A DNA stretch of 53,441 nt, from assembly GCF_000003605.2 (NCBI RefSeq), contig NW_003153251.1, positions 164,316 to 217,756 of the forward strand, in the 5' to 3' direction. Below are positions 1-12,153 of this stretch, one piece after another. How positions within the stretch are numbered: position 1 is the stretch's first letter; each line of letters opens with the position of its first letter. Under the pieces are notes generated by a model. That model was not told the origin of the DNA. It saw only the letters and a program-made list of their open reading frames with translations, and made no database searches. The stretch is from Saccoglossus kowalevskii. Taxonomy: Eukaryota > Hemichordata > Enteropneusta > Harrimaniidae. The translations under genes and the position numbers were made by a program.

Positions 1-944
1 TGGGCTGCCAATATGCTGCATGTATTCCGTCCAACTTCCGACATTCTCATAGATTGCACAGTCTTCCCTCTGTAAGACAGTGTACTATTATTCATAAAAC
101 AATTCAAAAGGTTGGTGCCCGCAGTAACTGGTACATTTCTATTGTATTCATTATTGACGGCTACCAACACCAACGTCTCATGCTCCTCAAGCGAATCAAA
201 CAAAGCACAAGGAAATGCCACAGTCACTTCAACATATCCCAAATAGGGCAAAGCCTCTCCTCCGGCTCCAGTGACCCGGAAAGTCTCATCTAGTAACATC
301 AAAGAAATCGAAGACAACTTTTTCTTATAGTAGTCTTAAGATATAGTGGCAACCTGGAATCCATTATCAATTAAGCAGGGTACCAAGTCACCATTAACAT
401 ACACTGACTCCTCTGGGGCTCTGCCCACCAGTCTCTTCCAAACGTCTTCTTTCATCATAAAAGGTTTCCTTCCCTGCTTTGCTGCAATCAATTGTTTCAC
501 CTTATGTTTTCTGTGCCATGCCTTTGATCCTTGATTCACTGAAGGGGGTGGTCCCTGTTGTTCCTGTCCCAGTGTTGCCTTTCTTTTTGAATGAGGGCAA
601 TCAGGGGAAATGTGGTCTTTCTCTCCACAATTATATCAGGTTACTGGTCCCTTCCTTCTGACTCCGCCCCTAGAGCGACATTGTCCACGTAGGTGTCCCA
701 ACAATCCACACTCATAGCAGGGCCCAACCCTTGCTGGTGCAGTCATGTTCACGGCTGGCCCTTCCAAATACACTGGAGTAGGCTGAACCAATGGGTTTGC
801 TACATCCAATGGCGGTGCCATAACAGGTGGTGCCTCCCTCCGACCTACCATTTCCTCTTCCAATTGCGACTGTTTAACCATCATTTTATCTATCTGCTCT
901 TTTATGAGAGAAACAGCAAGTATAGTAGCCTGAAGATGTTTCAT
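1..944 (-). mobile_element. Gypsy-type LTR retrotransposon fragment: gag zinc knuckle and aspartic protease
   Basis: Read on the minus strand, the first frame (944-636) has a coiled-coil-like start and ends in a CCHC zinc knuckle, CYECGLLGHLRGQC (CX2CX4HX4C), at about 719-678; this motif packages element RNA in Gag proteins. Downstream, 539-336 carries the start of a retropepsin domain (KRLVGRAPEESVYVNGD) with the active-site region reading LIDNGFQ where the family has D-T/S-G, so the catalytic triplet is altered. After a stop and frame change, 300-1 remains open and continues the protease with EALPYLGYVEV and VPVTAGTN motifs. The fragment runs off the left edge. It is an old copy with at least two lesions. 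Gypsy versus another Metaviridae-like group is inferred from protease and knuckle style; no LTR was found. Confidence 0.7.
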
Positions 945-3900
945 TATGTTATCAGATTTATGATCACTTACTGTGACTGTGCATGTTTAATGCTTGCTGT
1001 TTTGGTTTTGATGAGCACATTATAGCATAATATTAGAACATAAATCAGCTGTTCCCATCAGAAATGAAATCCAAAAAATCAACATTTCCATTAGGTATCA
1101 GGTCCATGTCATTAGCTTTTAAGAACATAAGCAGTACTACATTGTCAACCAATATAACATGCTAGTTTGCATCAAATAGTAAAGGGAACTCAGAGAACTA
1201 TATTGTTATCCATTTCCTATGGGACCAGCATAACTATATTCCAACCAATGTAGCAATATGTAATAATCAATGTAATATGTAATAAGACTAAAAATGTAAA
1301 TTCCAATTGTAGTGCAAAATTTGTTTACTGACATCACATAGGAGTCTCAAAGCACTACACAACCATTCAATAGAACTAGGCTAAATAGTACCTTAACCAT
1401 TCAAGGGGCCATACATGTGAACATATTATTAAACAATAGCATGTGTATGCAACAAAAATTATGGCAACTATGTGATAATTGGTATGTTTAGAAACATGTT
1501 CGCAAATATTTTGAAAAATGTCATAACAGAATTTGGGGAAATAAAAACACAATAATTTGTCATGTATACATAGAATGTACGTTGCATTACTAAAACCTAT
1601 CTGGCTAAACAGGGAGCTGACAAAACTATCTTACTAAATGAACAATGTTTCAATCTAACAAATCAGAAGATGTGTACCATTTCAATCTGACATGGTGCTG
1701 ACTGTGTTATGTCCTCATCTAATGAGACAGAAGATGGACAGCATTTCAATAGAATGGGAGATTAACAATGCTATATATTCATGCAAAACGACAGAGGACT
1801 GACAGCATAACATTCCTGTCTAGAACCTTATGGGTCTGACAGTGCTGTGTCAATTAAAATAGAGATCCAACACTACTATTCCATGATCATATACTACAAA
1901 TGTACTACACATCCATAAAATAGAACAGATAAACTAATAATGCTATGTTCCCCTTTTGAAGAAACAAATGGCAATGGTACATCTCTTATTAGTAACGCGG
2001 TGGATTACATTCTCATACAATAGAATGGGTGACCAACTTTGAAGAGACAATACTACTCACTCATTGGAAAGAACAAGAACTACCTATACATTCAAATGAG
2101 CAGGGGAGTTTAAATTAATACACCCCCCTTATGGTAGAAAATAGTGAAACAACGCTACTTTTTCATAGCTCTGCCGTTGACTTCATCTGGCATCTGGTGT
2201 CCGTCAGCCATCATCCACATCAAACTTATACTTTTTTTTACTTTTTTTTTGAAAATTACAAACCATTGATTCGCTACTTTGTGTTTATGTACCTTGTGTA
2301 GACCTCGCTCAGATTTGTTCATTTTGTGATGATGTCTTCACTTCTCCGATTTCGATGAATATTTCTGTAATTTTTTGTGTAATTGTTTTGTTAACAACCA
2401 AAGGTCCATTTATTTTGATATTATAGGTACCTCAGATTTGTTCATTTTCCAATGATATTTTCAGTTGTCTAATTGAAATGTGTCCACCAGGAAAAGATGA
2501 TTATGAAAGAACGCCTGGCATCCATGGCACGATTTTATCTCCCAGAGGTGGACAAGTGAAGTCTTTGGGAATTTTTAGGACAAATAGAATTCTGTGTATC
2601 CCATACCTTGTTTCTGTATCCATGTAAAGGGACCTTCATACTTGTTTACAAGATAGTCACTTGTGATGGGAAAAAGCTAGTAAGGCCCTTGGACTTGAAA
2701 GAGACAAATTTTAAAGAGGTTAGATTGTAAATAAGCAGTGGCTGGGGAACCACCATTTGTTTCTGACCGATTAATATTATCATTCTTCTGTCACTTGTTG
2801 TTGCTCCAGTGTCTCAAAAACTTCCAATGCTACAGTCACCAAACTTAGTATGTAGATAGATACTCACGTGAAGTTGTACACCTGAGTAATTTCAAATCGA
2901 TTGATCACGTGACCTTGGTGTTATGTTAGTTTGAAAATTTCAATTGCCTTTCATTTGCATATTAGCTGGCGGAGCCAAACACCCTGTTTAACATTCAATG
3001 CATAGTCCTATGACTACCTATATTCAAAATTCAGCTGTTCTAACAAAGAAGATGAAAATGTGATGCATAATATTTTTTTTAATTGAAGCTGGAAATTCGA
3101 AACTTAGGGATTTGTCTAGAGAATAGAAAATCGTTCTCGGAATTGTGACGGGTCAACTGGTTTTGTGGCCATCTTGGATTTACCCTAAACTGGGAGTGAC
3201 AATTTTGACCACATTCTGAGGACCTAGATTTTGAATTTCTTCTAAACAGGAAAAAGGTTTTTTTTACTTTCTCGGAAGATGAAACCTGCATTATCGTGAT
3301 GATGCTTAAACAAGACATGCATTAATCTAATATTCTGATAAGTTGAATATTGGTGGTAGTTGACACATATCTTACTGTCATAGCTGGGAACCACCATAAT
3401 TGCTGCTTGCAACTATATTTATCATCATTAGTTCACCATTTTTAAACATTCTCATTTGAGAACAGTTGCACTGATAGCATTCAAATTTGGCATGTTGGTG
3501 AAGGTTTAGGAGTTGTGATGCATATTTTGAAATTAGACACACACATCACATGAACAAATCGTCATCATGGATTTAAAGCAAAAGTGCCAATGCCTAATTC
3601 ATCATGGGAAAGGGAGAGGGTCCTTATTATCATCTCTGTATACTGAATAGCGATGCTTGACGGAAAATGCTAATCATAATTTTTGTTTTGAATTAAAAAT
3701 TCATTCTAGAAATAAATAGCCAATGATGGTCATGGAAGTGGGGGTGGGTGTGTTATGTGACCTTATCAATATACATACCTATAATAGCTTAGCCACTGTT
3801 GTATATTGAAACAAGGAACCAGTACTATAATGAAGACATATATTTGATGACCATATATGGTCATGTGACCTCATTAATATGCACAATCGTATTATGCAAA

Positions 3901-4919
3901 TAGGAACATGTAACCAGTGCTATAATGCAAGATTTGACTGAAATATCAGATGCCCATGTATGGTCATAATAATTATAGTAATCGCTGCATGTAATCACCT
4001 GTGGAAACAAAATCCGCAACTTCTCTCATAAAAGTTCACGGCCTAAAAATATATACATTTTGTGATGTAGCCAGAATGGGTTTTTAGTGTTAGTGTGATG
4101 ACTTCAACTCCATGTACAATTTACTTTGGAGATGTGTGTCTTACCACTTCATGTTCACAATATATATCCACAAATATTTACAATATTTAATAAATTTTCC
4201 AATGTGGTTATTTTTCAGTTGTTTGTCTGGCTGAAGATGATACGTAACTCTTTCATACTGACTGATATTGATCCAGCTGCGTGACCAGAGCTCATTTTGA
4301 TTGGTAGTAGAGCTGACTGAGCAAACAAATACAAAAATGAAGGGAATCAACACACTGTTATTGTTTTTGAAATTAAGCCTATTTACCCGTGAAATGTCTG
4401 GTATTATCACATATGCATACAATTGCTTATAATTTCTAAAAACGTAAGAGTTAAAAAAATACGAATTAGATAATTTTGAAAGGTATTTATTTTTTGTCAT
4501 TTCACTTTTGTAAAACATAATATAAACATAAAAAATACTTTCTTTCATTTATAATACTATATCATATTAACACCAGGTATAAGAATCTAGCTCATCAACT
4601 AGTTCACTGGAATCACCAATATGTTATTTGCATACTTCGGTCACAGATAATGATTTTTCTCTTAGGAAACCTTATCGATTCAGCTTCACTTTAAAAACAC
4701 TCTAATATATAGATGCACCAAAAACAAATGACACAATCAAGTAGGCTATTGATCTGTACATCGTTTTGTGAAGAAATAATTTCAGTACCTGTTCTTTTCT
4801 TCGCCCTACAGCCTCGTGAACCAGCATGTATTAGTATCACTGGAGAAATAAACGTGAACTATGCAATATTTGCCAAATATGCCATTTTTCTTTAATATCA
4901 ACTGTTTTGTATTTTGCAG
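945..4919. other. Non-coding, AT-rich intergenic stretch with old diverged repeats
   Basis: I see no supportable gene here. Two zones are repetitive: 2811-3560 shares loosely similar blocks with a TCACGTGACC-type core, and 3725-3985 holds a degenerate tandem duplication (ATGGTCAT recurs at 3725, 3857 and 3960, with GTGACCT-ATTAATATGCA-like blocks between). Short reading frames at 3079-3318 and 4141-4548 are AT-driven and show no domain. Confidence 0.5.
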
Positions 4920-6175
4920 CTGCATTAGTCCACCAAGAGATTTTGAAGGAATGTAAAGCGATGATAAAAGATCAGGTTCACATCTCATAGAAAACATTGC
5001 TAGTAAATTGCCATGATGGTAACAGTTCTGAAATGCAACAGTTGAAGGAAGTACTACACAAGCGAAGAAATTAAATACCCAAGGTAATTCCATTTCGTAC
5101 ATGTATTCAGCATGCATATGCTGACTTATACTTTAAAAAGACCGTCTAATTAATTACAATATAAACTACTAATCTTCAGCACGAAAAACCAATGCCCAGA
5201 ATATGTGACAGCATACTAACCTCCAAAGAGAAATGGGTTGGTAATAATGTGTGTTTCCCAGTTGGCTAGAATATTATAAGCTAATTAAGGAATTGATGGA
5301 CCCTAAAGTGCAAGATGATTTTCTGAAGACAGCCACTAAATGTATACATGTGAGCTGATTTATTTATATTTGATCTGTGTAATTGCAAATAGTTTTTAGT
5401 ATAAGTATATTCTTCTTGGCATTATCATTAGTCTACTTTTGAGAACAAGACATTTTTTCTATGTTATTGTACGTATTGCAGATTCACGATGATTCAGTTT
5501 ATAACTTAGGACTAGTAGATGATATCAATATTTAATAAACAAGAGTATTAATATATTTTTTTATTTTCAATTAAAAAAATAGGATTGTTGATAGATAGTA
5601 GTAATGTTATACAAACTAAATATAAACTGTAGGATTATTCATGGTATCTTATATTATGCGGTTAATCAATGCTTTAATAATATTGCTCATCTGGTTCTTA
5701 AAATATCAGCTTGTTCACCTCAAAGGTGTTGTAAAAGTTGGGAAAGATGCTGTTGTTTTAGTACCGCAGTGGATGTGTAGTAGAATACTGGGTACATTTC
5801 TAGCATCAGGGGAGTTCATATAATTCGCAAAAAAAATACTAAAGAAAATGATCCATGAGCGACAAGATATTTTACGTGTATTCGATGAGACAACTAACAA
5901 AGATTTGGTTGTGGAGTTGTTAAGTGTATTTGAATTGCTGTTTCTCTTCAAATCTAATACTGAAGGCAATTCTGCAAAAGAAATCTTCACTATCTCTTCA
6001 TTATCCCCAAAAGGATTTGACTGATATGCTGGAAATTGAACGCCATAATGATTACAGATTCATGGCAGATTATATGGGGATATCACATTTTGACAGACGA
6101 GTTATGAAAGAACATGTAACAATGAAAAACAATTGCGTGACAGAACAACTATTTGATGAGTGGTCTCGGATGTGA
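4920..6175 (+). pseudogene. Decayed ROCO/Death-domain gene (DAPK-like), at least three exons
   Basis: Splice-bounded pieces read as the end of a ROC GTPase domain, a COR domain and a Death domain, the C-terminal architecture of DAPK1-like and other ROCO proteins in apoptosis or innate signalling. Exon A (4920-5083) lies between ATTTTGCAG and GTAATT, contains TLLVNCHDGNSSEMQQLKEV and has in-frame stops at 4988 (TAG) and 5072 (TAA). Exon B (5180-5349) starts after TCTTCAG, contains ICDSILTSKEKW and, after a one-base frameshift near 5262, WLEYYKLIKELMDPKVQDDF; donor GTGAGC. Exon C starts at 5710 after ATATCAG with the COR signature VVLVPQWMCSRILGTFL, has TAA at 5821, then stays open. A second frameshift near 6010 leads into NDYRFMADYMGISHFDRR and EQLFDEWSRM, a Death-domain pattern. 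Phases agree between A and B (0) and between B and C. No kinase or ankyrin exons were found upstream. Exact orthology is uncertain. Confidence 0.6.
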
Positions 6176-6712
6176 TGTGGGCAGAAAGGAAAAGAGAGGG
6201 ATGGAGACTATGCACCAAAACAAAATTTAAAACAATAGATCTACTACGTTCACTGTCTACTACGTAAGCACCATACAAAATCTACTTGAAATCAAAAAGA
6301 ATTATCCGCAAAGTAGAGATGATTCAGAGGAAGCCATTGAATCCATGTTCAAAGCAATAACCATACAAAATACTACCATTTTATAGCAATTTTTTTATAG
6401 AATAATCTTATAACTAATGTAAAAAAGTGGAATCACAGTATAATATTGTCACGGAAAAGGCATTTTCTTTAAAAAGTATAAATATGCTAATGTGTTCATT
6501 TATTTTGCTAGTTTTTGTCTGAATCTCATAATACACATATCATACGTCACATGTGAAGTCAAAAGTATTTTACATGACTACATCATAACTGATTGCCAGA
6601 ATATTAAGTCAATTCCTTTTTCGTAGTTTTTATTGTGAGCACGAATTTTTTGACCTTAAACAGTTTCAGTATGTAAACATGTATATTTTAATTCAATATG
6701 TATTTAGCAATT

Positions 6713-6860
6713 TCAAATAAAGTATATATAATTTTGTTCCAGTTGTTTAATTTCTAATTCAAGGAATCGCTCAACCTCTTCAACTTCCCTGAGATGTTTT
6801 AGGTCCTCTTCTCTTGCTGCAAGTTCATACTTTTGTCTCTTCACAGTATCAAGTGTTATT
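6713..6860 (-). CDS. Isolated terminal exon, charged coiled-coil C-terminus
   Basis: On the minus strand an acceptor (AATCAACACAG) at 6861 opens a 148-nt frame ending in TGA at 6715-6713. The 48-residue peptide is strongly helical and charged (RQKYELAAREEDLKHLREVE, then EERF-like repeats), with heptad spacing. Such tails occur in Myb/SANT-like proteins linked to Harbinger transposons, but I cannot name this one. An ATTAAA-like polyadenylation signal lies downstream near 6690. No upstream exon was identified, so it may be a remnant. Confidence 0.35.
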
Positions 6861-7932
6861 CTGTGTTGATTTACAATACAAAATAACCATATGGAGTTTC
6901 AATACTGTAAGTTTTACAACTAATTATACTTGAATGTATATGAATAAACAAGAAAAATAACATGCAATTGATTATTATTTTATTTATCTTCTATCCAGAA
7001 ATATATTATATTTGACTGAGTTTAACCACTAGTTGGTTAAGTTATTTTGATTTGTCTATTAAAGTTGTCAAAATTTAAACATGGCAGTTTTTCTCACCGT
7101 TGCATGGTACATCCAGAGATTATGGGCAATACAATTAGAAATTTTAGTTTCTCACTTTTCCGGCAGAAGGGCTGGAATTTTGCTAATTAGTGCATTACCG
7201 GTTTTGGAGGAGAATATTCTAGTTTTGGAAGTTCAAGTAAAATTACCAAAGACGTTGTATCATATTTCTTATTGTCAACAATATCTGTGATAGAACAAGC
7301 TACATCAAGAGTTCATAAATGTTCATCTTTCTGCTAAATAGGATGATGATGCATAAAAGCGATGGCAAGTCATCGCCAGAAATGAACCATACAATTTTTG
7401 ACAAGTAGGGATTTCCTGTCTATCTTAGTGCGGTGACTATAATTACATGCAAACTTGTTTAAGGCAACAGATGATGTCATAGACTTTAAAAGGCTATTGT
7501 TCAGTCTAATGTTTTTTATGTTAAGTAGTTCACAGCTTAAGGTTTGGAACAATAGTAAGCGAGGTAATATTTTGTTTCTGTGCTCACCTAACCATTTATC
7601 AGTAGGCAGTGTTCAACATATATCAGGCTATCATCATGCCTTACTGGCACTTAATGCGATGCATGTTATTCTGAAGGCAAGAAAACCCCACATTTATGTG
7701 AGTAAAAAATATGTCACAAAGAAGGTATACAAAATGATATGCGTAGCTGTGTGAATAAGCAAAGACTGGTGCAAGTGGACTCTGTTCACCTAAAAAGGCC
7801 TTCATATACTCAAAAGAAGAACTACTGTTATTGCTGTTGAAATCGTGTTTATGTAATCAATTAATAAATAAAAAAAACATGCTTCAAGCATTTTAAACAC
7901 TTCCAACCCAAGTGCACAAATCGTAGTGTAAA
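6861..7932. other. No recognisable gene
   Basis: Reading frames at 7081-7290 and 7455-7754 (+) are under 100 codons, have no recognised motif and no convincing splice context. The stretch might hold introns or upstream exons of the minus-strand terminal exon at 6713-6860, but nothing shows it. Confidence 0.4.
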
Positions 7933-8041
7933 TTATTCTAGTTTTAATCCTTCAATAATTCTCTCCCGTAGTTTTCCCTTATTTCCAGAAACTCCAAACA
8001 CATTAACAGTAACAATCATATTAGCAGACTCTGTGGTTGCA
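7933..8041 (-). CDS. Isolated terminal exon of an unknown gene
   Basis: Minus strand: acceptor ATTTTGCAG at 8050-8042, then one phase base and 36 codons including the stop TAA (7935-7933). The peptide ESANMIVTVNVFGVSGNKGK followed by LRERIIEGLKLE has ordinary protein composition and no internal stop. I do not recognise the family. It has the same layout (one phase base, last exon, minus strand) as the exon at 6713-6860, but it ends in its own stop, so the two are not consecutive exons. No upstream partner exon was found. Confidence 0.35.
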
Positions 8042-8197
8042 CTGCAAAATGATTGTCAATCACTCAAATCATTGTTAATAAGACTTTAACATTTAATTGT
8101 TTCTTCAGACAAACTGATTGACCTATTCACAAGTCCGACATGAGACCATACAGAGATTTGACTGCACATCAGATGTTCGCCGCAATTAGGGATGTCG

Positions 8198-8470
8198 GTG
8201 CAGCCGATCACAGCAGAGCAGACTACATCATCGTGTGTATTCTCACGCACTGGTCACGTGTTGGAGTACACTGTGCAGTCAATCACAGCAAGGCAGATTG
8301 CATCATCGTGTGTTTTCTCATGCACGGATCACGTGTTGGAGTACACAGTGCATCCAATCACAGCAAAGCAGATTGCATCATCATGTGTGTTCTCACACAC
8401 GGATCACGTGTGCAGCCAATCATAGCAAAGCAGACTGTATCATCATGTGGATCACGTGTTGGAGTCCACG
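8198..8470 (+). repeat. 75-bp minisatellite, about 3.6 units, each with TCACGTG
   Basis: Units begin with GTGCAG/GTGCAT at 8198, 8273, 8348 and 8410. The first two periods are exactly 75 bp and the third is 62 bp, having lost the GTTGGAGTACAC block. A partial unit follows to about 8470. Because 75 is divisible by three, two plus-strand frames stay open and encode repeats of 25 residues (for example NHSKADCIIVCFLMHGSRVG). The resulting 155-codon frame (8140-8607) is best explained by the repeat, not by selection on a protein. Each unit carries a CACGTG E-box palindrome. Confidence 0.8.
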
Positions 8471-8639
8471 GTGTTGACGATAAGCACGTCAATATAGATA
8501 AATATTCTGGTTTGCTGAATGGACTCGCGTGCCCCATTCTCATCGTAAAACCAAAATTGTTCTTCATTCAAGCCTGTGAAGGTACAGATGAAATGGCAGC
8601 TTTGTAGAAACAGAGCAATGGCCCATCTCTTCATGATCC

Positions 8640-9013
8640 AATCTCTAAACCCACTGAGGCCGATTTCTGTCTATGTTATTCAACCGTTCCTGGTTACGTA
8701 TCATGGAGAAGTATCACTGAGAGATATTATTAAATAAATATCTTAGTAGAAAATATACTAGCATACAGCGACCAGGAAGAATTATTATCTCACTAATGTA
8801 AACAAGGAGGTTGGCGACAAACTTGGCACACAGTGTACTTACTTGGAAAGTACGTTGAGCAAGAAGTTTTATTTCTATAAATGAGGTGAATGTTGCAAAA
8901 TATGCACAACCCCAAATTATCAATAATATTTTCAAAAATACCAAGTCGATTGTTTGTGTGTGGGTTATATAGCCGTTAATAAGCTTCATTGAATTAATGC
9001 ACATTGGGTCATT
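8640..9013. other. No recognisable gene
   Basis: AT-rich sequence between the minisatellite and the satellite-like repeat. The frame 9004-8714 (-) has a hydrophobic composition typical of translated AT-rich DNA and no motif. Confidence 0.4.
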
Positions 9014-9990
9014 TGAAATCTATAATCGTATTCACAAGTGTGCAGCAGGGCCGACTTGCCAAACTCGGCCGTTACCTTAGAAACCTGCGTGCATGGCTTT
9101 TCATCGCTTTTCACTACGGAATTTCGAACAGACAACCAGATAGATAGGAATTTTTAATCGCTTTACACAACTTTGTACGCTATTTATTAACATTATACGC
9201 ACAGTTCTTAAGGCCGTCTCTTAATACTGGCTTCCACTCGTCTTTTGAGTATTTTTTTCAAACTTTTAACAGTGTGCCCCAATACGATTATCAATTAAAT
9301 AAAATTTCCAATCAAATCTACGAACTTTTCAATCGTTTTGCACAACTTTGCACGCTATTTTTTAGCATTATACATTATTTCCTAACTATGAACTGCTGGG
9401 TTCAGTGGAACAAAAACTTAGGTCAAGTTATCAGACAAATTCACAAACTTTCCAATCATTTTAAATTCATTTGAATTATAAAGGCAATATTTGTATGATT
9501 ATCTACAAAAAAGAGTTTGTCATATCAGTCACAAAGAAAACACAATAAATTGAAAAATGTAATTTTAATGTGTGTGGAAAAGAACAAACACTTTCAATTA
9601 GTGATGGTCTCTCATGCAAGTACTAGCACAGCCAAAGATACTTGACATTTCTTGGTGGCAGATCACATGACCACGCTGCTATCGAGGACTGCTAAACTTG
9701 AATCAAAGTGGTGGCCATTTAATGTTTCAATATTAATTAATTTCGGATTGATCTATGACCTCCAGATTAATCGGACAATATTTCGGCAGCTTGAGGGCCG
9801 TTGGCTGGATTTTCATCGCTTTTATTAACTTTCCACTACGGGATTCGAACAGACATCAAGATAGATCAAATTTCCAATCAAATCTACCAACTTTTCGATA
9901 ATTTTGCACGACAATGCACGCTATTTCTTAACTTTTTACGTTTAGCTCGAATGTCAGTCTGGTAATACATATCAGGCTCTCTTTCTGTCA
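9014..9990 (+). repeat. Satellite-like repeat, about 1.3 units of roughly 720 bp
   Basis: A block containing CACTACGGAATTTCGAACAG at about 9112 recurs as CACTACGGGATTCGAACAG near 9834, each followed by an AATTTCCAATCAAATCTAC-type block and TTGCAC...GCTATT motifs, so the local period is about 720 bp. The segment around 9640-9790 (GGTGGCAGATCA, then GGTGGCCATTTAA, then GACCTCCAGA) is clearly related to 32575-32760 and more loosely to the tandem array at 28.2-31.4 kb. Confidence 0.7.
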
Positions 9991-10075
9991 TATTACATTA
10001 TACGGGATTATTCATGCCCTTGCGACACATTTTGACATCTGCTCAAATAATCTGCTCCAAGATTGTGACTACCTT

Positions 10076-10920
10076 TTAATAGCCATCATCAGGTAATTGA
10101 AACCAGTCTGTTTTAAAATCATTTAGTTTTACAGAAGAATTTGTGTCGCTATACATAGCTCGTATAGACTTGTACATTTTACCGTTAATTCCGTTAATAA
10201 GTAATTTGTATAGCAATGCGTCTCTATCGACACTGTCAAACGCTTTTCGTAAATCAATGAAAGCGGCAAAAGTTGATAAATCATGGGATATTCTATTTCT
10301 GATAATAGATGTCAAAATATAAATATGATCTTCGCAATTTCTATTCTTTCTGAAACCATTTTGCTCATCTACTAAAATATTATTATTTTCTAAATACCTT
10401 GTGATTCTGTTATTAAGCAATGCGCTGTAAAGTTTTGATAAAGTGGACTGTATGCTGATGCCCCTATAATTCATTGGAACTCGAGGGTCACTCGACCTCA
10501 CCTTAAGAATTGGACAAATTAATGTTTTTTTCCATATGCATGGTACTTTTGCACTGTCAAAAAAAAAAGTTGAAAAAGATGCGTTAAAATGGCAACAGAA
10601 CTATCATTCTTAAGCACTTCGTACGGGATTTTATCTACCCCAACTGCCTTCCCTGACTTTGCTTTTGCTACCACTGTCTTAATTTCTACAGTAGAGAAAT
10701 TCTTATTTAATTCAGAATTACTATCATACAGTGGACCATCCAAATCATTTTCTAGGACCAATTTATGATGTAAAATATGTTCGTAGAAATTAGCGTCAAA
10801 TCCATCTAGATCAGATTGATTATAAAGGGATGAAAAATCGTGTTTCCACTTATTTAAAACAATGTTATGATTACTTGTAATATGACCCCCGTCATCGTAA
10901 ACTTCCATTGGGATATCTTT
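10076..10920 (-). mobile_element. LINE (non-LTR retrotransposon) reverse transcriptase fragment
   Basis: Two minus-strand frames (about 10920-10519 and 10501-10076) form the N-terminal half of a non-LTR reverse transcriptase. Visible motifs are SGKAVGVDKIPYEVLKN (RT block 1), NYRGISIQSTLSKLYS, DEQNGFRKNRNCEDHI and the catalytic motif A, FAAFIDLRKAFDSV. The two frames are separated by a frameshift near 10510, where an A-run lies. The copy ends abruptly after DWFQLPDDGY, before the YxDD catalytic box, and has no endonuclease, so it is truncated at both ends. I do not assign a clade. On its upstream side it abuts a Gypsy RNase H fragment. Confidence 0.8.
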
Positions 10921-11350
10921 ACGTTTGTAGTACTGGAGCAAGACAGCCCCCAACCCAACTTCATATGCATCAGTTTTATCAAAGTTTGGTAATTTTAATA
11001 TTGGACCCTAGAGAGGGCACTCTTTAATTGGTCAAAAGCGAGTTGGTGGGAATTTTCCCATATAACCTTGTTAAAACAATTTTCTTTGCCGAAATTGCTG
11101 CTCCCCTACATGATTTAACAAAGTGAGGCAAAAACTTTCTATAATAACCCAAAGACCCAAAAATGATCGAACATTGATTTTAGTTACAGGACGAGCCTAA
11201 TTAAGTAATGCAAATACTTTTTGCATCCACTGTTCTTAACTCGCCAGCTCCAACAAGGTGACCCAAGAATTCAAGCTGTGTGAACCCAATGTAACTTTGA
11301 AGGTTTGACGGTCAACCCCGCTTCTTTTAGTATTAATAGTGCAGTCGTTT
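10921..11350 (-). mobile_element. Gypsy reverse transcriptase thumb / RNase H fragment
   Basis: Reading down from 11350 on the minus strand, three frames give LLILKEAGLTVKPSKLHW (RT thumb), LGYYRKFLPHFVKSCRGAA (connection) and TDAYEVGLGAVLLQ (start of RNase H, with the catalytic TDA). The order is canonical for Gypsy elements but several indels interrupt it. The RNase H portion stops within a few codons of the LINE start near 10920, so the LINE may have inserted here or a deletion joined the two. Confidence 0.65.
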
Positions 11351-12153
11351 TAAGTTCAAAATGGACCTTACTGATAAATAAATATGTATCAAGTTGAGTT
11401 TGGTATCATTGGAAGCGCAATTTTAAGCTGAGGAACATACCTAAAATCCACCGATATCCACCCATGGGAATTTTTTTGTCAATTTTACCAATGGCACTTG
11501 TTTTGCCTAAAATTAAATACTGGGAACTGAAACATGGAGTTCATGAAACATGATCGATTTAAAGTTCAAGTTGGAAAAATATACAAACACCTTGTTGATC
11601 TTTTTTTTAAAAATGATTCTGCTGTTATAATTGTGTATTATTTGAATTTGTCAGCTATTATTAATTTTATGCTATTCCACGCATGCGCAGTTGATGTTCT
11701 CACCCTTTAGCTGGATACCATCTTTTACGGAGCTCATAAAACTAATATTATTACAGTAAGTGGGCCCATTGTCGGGAAAAAGATGATCCATGGGCCTTTG
11801 GATTCTCCTTAGAACACATAGAATAGATTTAAAGGGCACCAATCGTCCTGCAGCGCGCATTTGACTTTTGTACACGTTGTGCACGTAATAAGGGACCCAC
11901 AACGCATGCATAAATTCTTATTTATATACACGTAATTTGAACGCGTGCTGCGGACGACCGTCACCATTTAAAATATGCAACTGTAACCGAATCATGGCAT
12001 ACTAACGTATAGGAGCAGTGTTGTGTCATTCTGTTTTTTTTTTCATCAATCAATTTTTATTCACACAATAATTGTGTTACTTTTTATTCACATAAAAAGT
12101 ATTTTGCTTATCCACCTCTATAACTGAAGTTATCATTTTTGCAGCTCATTGTG
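11351..12153. other. Spacer, possible 5' flank of the following broken gene
   Basis: I see no gene. A T-rich tract and TTTTTGCAG at about 12135-12143 make a good splice acceptor just before the first ATG of the next reading frame, so a 5' UTR intron is possible. The minus-strand frame 11911-11672 has no recognised motif. Confidence 0.4.

Noticed and set aside
4141-4548. 135-codon minus-strand frame
   Set aside because: Composition is that of translated AT-rich DNA (Y, N, K, F, I); no motif or splice context.
8140-8607. 155-codon plus-strand frame as a gene
   Set aside because: Its length follows from a 75-bp repeat unit without stops; overlapping frames on the same strand are open as well.
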